From Sclerodactyla briareus (lineage: Eukaryota; Echinodermata; Holothuroidea; Dendrochirotida; Sclerodactylidae), in contig JAODTK010005771.1 in the NCBI GenBank assembly GCA_026419785.1, positions 845,501-909,500 on the forward strand: 64,000 nucleotides of DNA, written 5' to 3'. Positions 58,560 to 64,000 of the stretch are shown here, one piece after another (position 1 is the stretch's first letter; every line of letters starts with the position of its first letter). Both the position numbers and the translations under genes were made by a program. The notes under the pieces are model-generated. The model worked only from the letters and a program-made list of their open reading frames with translations. It did no database searches and was not told the origin of the DNA.

Positions 58560-59110
58560 CTAGCAAGGGGTGTCACTATCCCTCTTTCGTGTAACACTAT
58601 CTGTGAGTGCTGCCACTCATGTCCACTGATGCATCGGCGGACGCTCTCTTAGACCCCTTCCTCTAGGGCTCCGCAAGTTCCTTGGGAGAAATCGTCGTGT
58701 ACATCTGCTCGGGATGGAGACCTCCGTACATGTGAGTAGTTTTCCTCCTTCTCCTTGTCTTCCTTTCATTCTGTCAGTTCGTCTCGTGTCCAAGTGATGA
58801 CCCCCAGCCGTGTATGTTTGACTGGGTAGGGCCTAGGTGTTGATGGCTTGTAGCTTGCTCTGGCCCATTCGTTTTCGATGTCAGCACTTGCCGTACTCGA
58901 TTTCTGTATGTATTCGCCGCCCCAGCCTTCACTTTCTCTGTCAGATTTCTCCATGTTCTGGAGAACTCCTAGTACTTGTATCCTTCGTTCACATTGGACG
59001 TCCTCTGATTCTTTCCGACATTTATTGGAACCGTCGGTTTCTCTTGATCCTTCCCCTGTTGATGATTTGTCTGGCGCATTTGTCTAGACCGAACTTCATG
59101 CCGATGTCGT
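58560..59110 (-). pseudogene. LINE reverse transcriptase C-terminal fragment
   Basis: The minus strand gives MKFGLDKCA (59074-59099), the segment that follows the YxDD motif in R2-type reverse transcriptases. With a frame change it gives GYKY(L)GVLQ (about 58960-59005), then RLGVITWTRDELTE (about 58766-58811), then GGLHPEQMY (about 58701-58726), and LPRNLRSP with GRGL in shifted frames (about 58650-58690). The order matches the RT end and thumb of these LINEs as I recall them. The fingers and catalytic palm are missing, so the copy is truncated at the ATT tract. At least three frame changes are needed. Confidence 0.83.
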
Positions 59111-59130
59111 GCTGAAATTCGCACTGTGTT

Positions 59131-59333
59131 AATATTATTATTATTATTATTTTCTTTATTATTATATTATTTAATTAGTATTATTATTTAGTCTTTGATT
59201 ATTTTAGATTATTATTATTATATTATTGTAATGTATTATTATATTATTATTATATTATTAATAATATAATAAATAGTAATAATAAATAATAATAATAATG
59301 ATTATTATTAAATTATTATTATTGCCACCATCA
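59131..59333 (+). repeat. (ATT)n microsatellite at the LINE 5' end
   Basis: Long interrupted ATT/AAT tract. Together with 56323-56390 it brackets the LINE. Confidence 0.95.
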
Positions 59334-59500
59334 TCGTCATCATCATCATAATGTCAACACTCACCACCACCATTTACTTACCGACAGCATCAATTATGTT
59401 CACGACCACAATTGCCATGCAAGTCACTAGCACCGTCACAATCACAACCAATTACTACCACTATCTCCATCAATTCCTCTTATCATATTTCAGGATCATG
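59334..59500 (+). repeat. Degenerate CAT/CAC trinucleotide tract
   Basis: CATCATCGTCATCATCATCA followed by CACCACCACC and decayed variants. It mirrors the CAT/CAC tract beyond the LINE's 3' end. Confidence 0.8.
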
Positions 59501-62500
59501 GTCACTGTTACTAACATCAACTTCTACAAATATTCTGAGTTTTCTTTCACATAATTCTCATTTTATCTCCTGAACTCCCGCTCAAACGCTAATTTTGCCT
59601 ATTCAGCAATTTGAGTTTTGTGTGGCAATTTTAACACTATTGCTAGGGACAATTAGTAATGGTCTAACCACCTCCGATTCTGATAAATTTAGCAGTAGGG
59701 TCGACTGTCGAGGTCACTGTATGTCATCTATTTGATTGAGCTCCACAATTCATTCCATTTTTTCCCGAGTTCATTCCTGTATTGAATGCCGTGTGCTGAA
59801 ATTTTTGTGTAGTCTGATGTGCATATAAAGTTATTCTGTGGCATTCCAATTTTCACTGGACAAACATACTACGTTGCATTTCTGCATATAAATGACATAA
59901 AACCGGAAACCTGTGTGAAAAGTGTGTCCGATTTCATAATTCATGCAAATCTTTTCGGAGTCATCTCATTCAAATTGACTCTTGTAGATTTGATGCCCCT
60001 TAATCTTCGATTATGATCGTGTAGCCTGATTAGGAGAGACACTCGTGATAGTGGCCTTGATCATCATGACTCACCTGCTTTACTGAACTTCTGCTTCCTG
60101 CTCTCTCCCCCGCCTCCGAGTACATCTCCTTGATGCCTTGGGCCAATAGTTCCACCTTACCCCTCCTCCTCCTTATCTCTCTTTCTCTCTCCTCTCTCCC
60201 CCCCCCCCCCCCCAAACCGGTCGGGCCTTCCGCAGGCTCCCCTTCTCTCTCCTTCTTTTCCCGCTCTCGTCCCTTGCTGCATTGTCAAATCGACCCCCCA
60301 TGACCAGATGTTGTGAATAGCCTACATATTGTCCTTGGTACCAGGGGTAGGCCCGCTTAATTGTGAAGAAGCCCCTGGGTCCATGCGTCACCCTTGGATA
60401 GCTCGTGACGCCGCCGTCACCTCATGCACGGATTCCTCTTTTTTGTACACAAACCGTAAAATCCGACGAAATTATAATTTGTAACGCACATTGACCATTC
60501 TTGTGCAAATGATATCACCATGCACTGTAGGCAAATGGATCCTGTCGAAGTCCGTCTTTTCCATTTTAGTGAGAAGTCCCGTCGCCAAGAATGTCGGACG
60601 TACCATGCAGGAAAGGTTACAGGGTTAAATCCCTCCCCGGCAACGGAAGCAACGGCTCAATGTAAGTATGTTTTATAACCCTGAGTCACCGTGTCCACTT
60701 GCTGACTTTTTTTCTGTGCTTGCGAGCAGCGCGAGGTTCCGAAAAACCAACGAATATAGTTTTCTTTTTGTCCGTTCCTGTACCGTTTCCTTTGACCGTC
60801 GTCTAGGGTCATTTTCAAATAAACGACGGCCGATTGAAAGCCACATGAGTAACGTCATCACTTGGACTCCTTGAAAAATGTCAATTATTTTACCATTTTT
60901 TATAACCCTCGCTTTGTCCTCACAGTATTGGAACGCGTAAAAACTGCTAATCACGATGTCAAGTGATTAAACTGCTAGATTATATTCTGGATCAATTGCG
61001 GAAACATTTTCTATTTAATTGCCAGATATATGACATTAATTGTAATTACTATGTTTGTTTAGGCAGAATTGTGGTAGTTGATAAACAAAATTGAAGGATT
61101 GTCTCTAATTTCGTTCAGATTCGGACCGAATTCCCCAGAATGTGCCAACAGTCCTGTTATTTTTAAGTAATCTATTTTAAAAACCCGTCACCTCATCAAG
61201 TTTCAAATTGTCGAATTTTCAGGGCAACTGTTTTTTTTTTCAGATTCGGCAACAATTTTTGTGTCCCAGTCCACGACAGGCATTGCAGCCAACACATTCT
61301 GACTAGTTTCCAATAAGCCAGTTCGGAGTTACAGTTTAATATTGATTGTAATGATATTGTGTCCACAGGTCATAGGGGGCATACCTAACCCCAGTTCGCG
61401 ATTGACGTACAGTGTGCCAACGCATCTTCCGAAAATCCCCTGCCGAAAATTAACGAATCCTGCCATCACAAAACTTTTACAGATTTCCCTATACCTTAAT
61501 GTATCAACAATAAACCCTCTGAAAACATGGGAATGAATTGGTTTGCGTTTTCCAAATCGTGGGACAGTTTTAAAATAAGCCGTAACGCTATTGCTATGGC
61601 AGGTATTGGGGAATCTCGTCTATCCCCCGAACTTTATCTGTTGTGAACATGCCGGCACTTAAAAAAACTAACTACTAACTACTTCATTCAGCGTTCCTTT
61701 CAACCCTGATTTTGTAACGGTGGATACCGGTAATCCCAAGTAATGGTCTTCCCGCGCTAGGCCATTAACCAATCAACTAATCGAATCATTCCCCTGCTCC
61801 GAGTCCTCGAAATTCATTTCAATCATCCTGATCCACAGAGCTTCAAAAAACGATATGGAAACGGCCTTAGCGCGGCGAGCCGTGTGCCCTGAGCCCACGG
61901 AGGGTGAGTGCGAGGGAGTCAGACAAGTGACTACCTTACTCTATGTACAGTGTTGGAGGACAAACACAGTTCCAACACTATGAAATAACACCATAATAAA
62001 TGCGCTTAGCTCCGATTTTTTCAGTTCGAACTCACATATGCTGAGAATTTTACATGGTGCATTTTCGGCCATGTGAGCACGTTCCAGAGGTGAGGGTGAA
62101 AGGTGTAACGATTGTAAACATGGAAGCCGACAACATGGCTATAGGAGGTCACTCCTAAAACTTAGAATTTCAAAAATCAAAGTGGCAGTCGCCCGGGCGT
62201 CGGCAAGCTAGATTCCCGAAAATCCACCAAGGTGGTGCTTGACAGGATGACGTTATCACACCCTTACTGCTTTTGTCAATGGACTCGTATACGCGATTCA
62301 CTCGTTATCATTATAATCGTTCCCTGGGAAAAAATTCCAGATGCCCCCAATCACCTCAACCTGAACTTGAATCAGAGGAACGATTCCACACGAACATTCC
62401 TGCACTTCTGGGGTACCACGGTTTTCCATTTCGACCAAAGAGGAAGAAGCATTAGGCCCATACTACTAAAAAATAAACTTATCCGCTATTTAAGTGCAAG

Positions 62501-63159
62501 CCATGTAATAAACCAGAGGAATAAGAATGAATAGTTTCAGCACGGAACAGTTTCCTGCGATACTGCGGGGGAGGCGGCCGCTGCATCTTAAGGTCATCGT
62601 TCTTTCGAACCGATATATCCCGGATGACCGACGGGCGGAAGCGAGGGGTCCTATCATATATACTTTTCCGAGTTTCTTCTAACCTCCTTCCCGCCTAGCC
62701 TGCCAGGCCGAACGTACACATTTCGCGAAATGACTTGATACCGTACGGTGTGTGGTATCTGACGTTTGTGTTGACTCCAGGCTAGGAGTCCATTGTTGCG
62801 CATGGCGGTTTCCGGTAGCATGTGTAAAATCGCTAATTCGCCCTTACACCCGCGAACAGGCTGCGCGGGCAACTTTCGTCGCTGTGAAGTTCAGGTCTCT
62901 TGTTATGGTTATACCTGCTGAGCGAGAGGATTCGATACATCCAAGGCCCAGCAAGGTTGCTGACCTGAATAATGCCTTAGTCAGCTGTGAAACCCTCACC
63001 AGGTATCAGGGAATAAGGGCAATGCCTCTGGGGGTACCGAACTGTGGGGTAGGGGGTACTCACCACGCAGTGACGGCAAGTCACTTGGAAATTGGCCTAC
63101 CCTCGTTGCCTCTCCGCTCCAATCTCTTGTGCTGAGCGCCCAGCGGACGGCAACAAGTC
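59501..63159. other. Intergenic, no supportable gene
   Basis: No gene recognised. It has a polypyrimidine tract (about 60160-60213, ending in C16) and a weak tRNA-like arm AGGGTTAAATCCCT at about 60621-60634. Frames of 93-127 codons (60673, 62232, 62752) have no domain resemblance. Confidence 0.5.
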
Positions 63160-63235
63160 TTGGTCGGGACCCGACCGGGAAATAGGACCCCAGTCTACCG
63201 GGTGAAGCCGACGCTCTACCAGTCGGTGCCAAAAC
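63160..63235 (-). mobile_element. tRNA-derived SINE head, copy 2
   Basis: On the minus strand, TGGCACCGACTGGTAGAGCG (A box and D-arm) is followed by TCGGCTTCACCCGGTAG and GGGGTCCTATTTCCCGGTCG. Aligned with the head at 37764-37840 it keeps CTGGTAGAGCG, CTTC, ACCCGGTAG, GGGGT and GGTCGG in the same order and nearly the same spacing. The B box is decayed (GGTCCTATTTCC instead of GGTTCGATTCC). The pair defines a dispersed family. The SINE body and tail are not clear. Confidence 0.7.
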
Positions 63236-64000
63236 TGTGCCAACCACTGGTTGATAAAGAGCCACAGACGATCATTGGGACAGGAAGAAGAGGTCAGATA
63301 GATTGGGTAGTAGTAGACTCACGAGTGTGACGTGACCGCGAGATTGTCCGAGGTTCGATGGGAAACGCAGCCCAAAAACGCGCTCCAAAAACAAAACGTT
63401 TAGTATCAAGCAATTTTCGACACCTTTCTGGTATATATCACGCCTCTGTCTGCATAGTAGTCATACATTCAACAAGTTTCAACCAATTATAGTAACCCTG
63501 TATCACAAGAGATACAATGGTAAGTGTGTAAAAAACTTTGGGTTGACCCTTACTTGGGTACGGCGGAGAGGAGAACCAAACCCCTTTTTTCGAGTCGAAG
63601 TTCGATATGAAACGGTTGAAATGGTTGACACATACTAGTGACTACTGCAAACAATCACAGTCAGTAATATGCTTGTCTTACTTTATGTATGTACGCCGTC
63701 ACCCGGGGGCACCAGAGAAACGAAAAAAATCTCAGTCCGGGGGGTGTGGAATTTTTTCGGACCGACTGGGATATTTTCAGATCGACAATCTCGCTCGATT
63801 CTTTGCTCCAACGAACTCTATCGGCCGGCATATGCAAGGCTACATCGGAAGAAGGGGAGGGGGGGGGGGGTTGGAGTTACCCCACACTCCGTCCGCGGTT
63901 GTCACATCAAGGTCCGTTCCGTCGCAGTCATACCCGTATCTGCGTTCCACCTAGAAGGACATGTAAGTGCCGGAGTATATCACTACTATGCCTGCTAGGT
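63236..64000. other. Intergenic, nothing recognised
   Basis: No gene. Overlapping plus frames at 63607-63998 run through a G run (about 63857-63870) in different phases with no domain resemblance. Confidence 0.5.

Larger units (their letters stand above)
56391..59130 (-). mobile_element. LINE of the restriction-like-endonuclease (R2/R4/Dong/NeSL) group, 5'-truncated
   Basis: Read on the minus strand, the element starts near 59125 inside the reverse transcriptase. It continues through the thumb-like region, is interrupted at about 57129-58330, and resumes with a zinc knuckle and a PD-(D/E)XK-type endonuclease. After about 60 bp of 3' untranslated sequence it ends in an ATT microsatellite. An ATT microsatellite also lies at its 5' side. 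Dong elements are known to insert into TAA repeats, which would fit. Multiple stops and frameshifts are present. The exact clade cannot be settled from the sequence alone. Confidence 0.82.

Noticed and set aside
60580..60645. AGGGTTAAATCCCT resembling a tRNA T-arm
   Set aside because: No A box or cloverleaf could be built upstream, so it is a single short palindrome-like match.
1..64000. CRISPR arrays, operons, ribosome binding sites and prokaryotic genes
   Set aside because: No direct repeats with regular unique spacers and no dense coding were seen. Element content is eukaryotic, so bacterial feature types do not apply.

Overview
The window looks like intergenic, repeat-rich DNA from a eukaryote, probably an animal. 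I find no intact protein-coding gene. The longest open frames, including a 227-codon antisense frame at 23081-23764, fall in repeat arrays or have no recognisable protein signal. Everything gene-like is a broken transposable element. The element mix (Penelope-like element, restriction-like-endonuclease LINE, tRNA-headed SINEs, hAT-like inverted-repeat elements, dimeric satellite-like arrays) and the frequent octamer TAGGCCTA suggest a marine invertebrate, perhaps a non-vertebrate deuterostome. That placement is inference from memory, not a search result. Copies of the same repeat differ by many one-base indels, often in homopolymers, as expected of an unpolished long-read assembly. Some apparent frameshifts may therefore be sequencing errors.

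Left part (1-24.6 kb): mostly tandem repeats. Three separated arrays (6.9-8.2, 12.3-13.6 and 22.9-24.6 kb) carry the same dimeric unit of about 310-330 bp in the same orientation, and all three run into the same non-repeated tail, so they look like three copies of one composite element. Between them lie a 43-47 bp minisatellite (10.8-11.2 kb), a roughly 34 bp minisatellite whose units resemble a tRNA T-arm (17.3-18.0 kb) and shorter tandem repeats.

Middle part (24.6-37.7 kb): mostly unique-looking sequence with no gene I can support. It holds one short hAT-like element, a few palindromes and hairpins, and polypyrimidine tracts.

Right part (37.7-64 kb): a graveyard of mobile elements. It contains a tRNA-headed SINE (37.8 kb), a 5'-truncated Penelope-like element with reverse transcriptase and GIY-YIG endonuclease remains (40.2-42.0 kb, minus), short hAT-like elements (42.7 and 48.7 kb), a 1.75 kb hAT-like element with terminal inverted repeats and a near-perfect 8-bp target duplication (45.3-47.1 kb), a possible Ty3-type integrase fragment (48.0-48.3 kb, minus), a second SINE type (50.5 kb, minus), a 5'-truncated LINE of the restriction-like-endonuclease group lying between two ATT microsatellites (56.4-59.1 kb, minus), and a second copy of the 37.8 kb SINE (63.2 kb, minus).

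The elements do not form a pathway. They record successive insertions, and I see no evidence for a new functional system.
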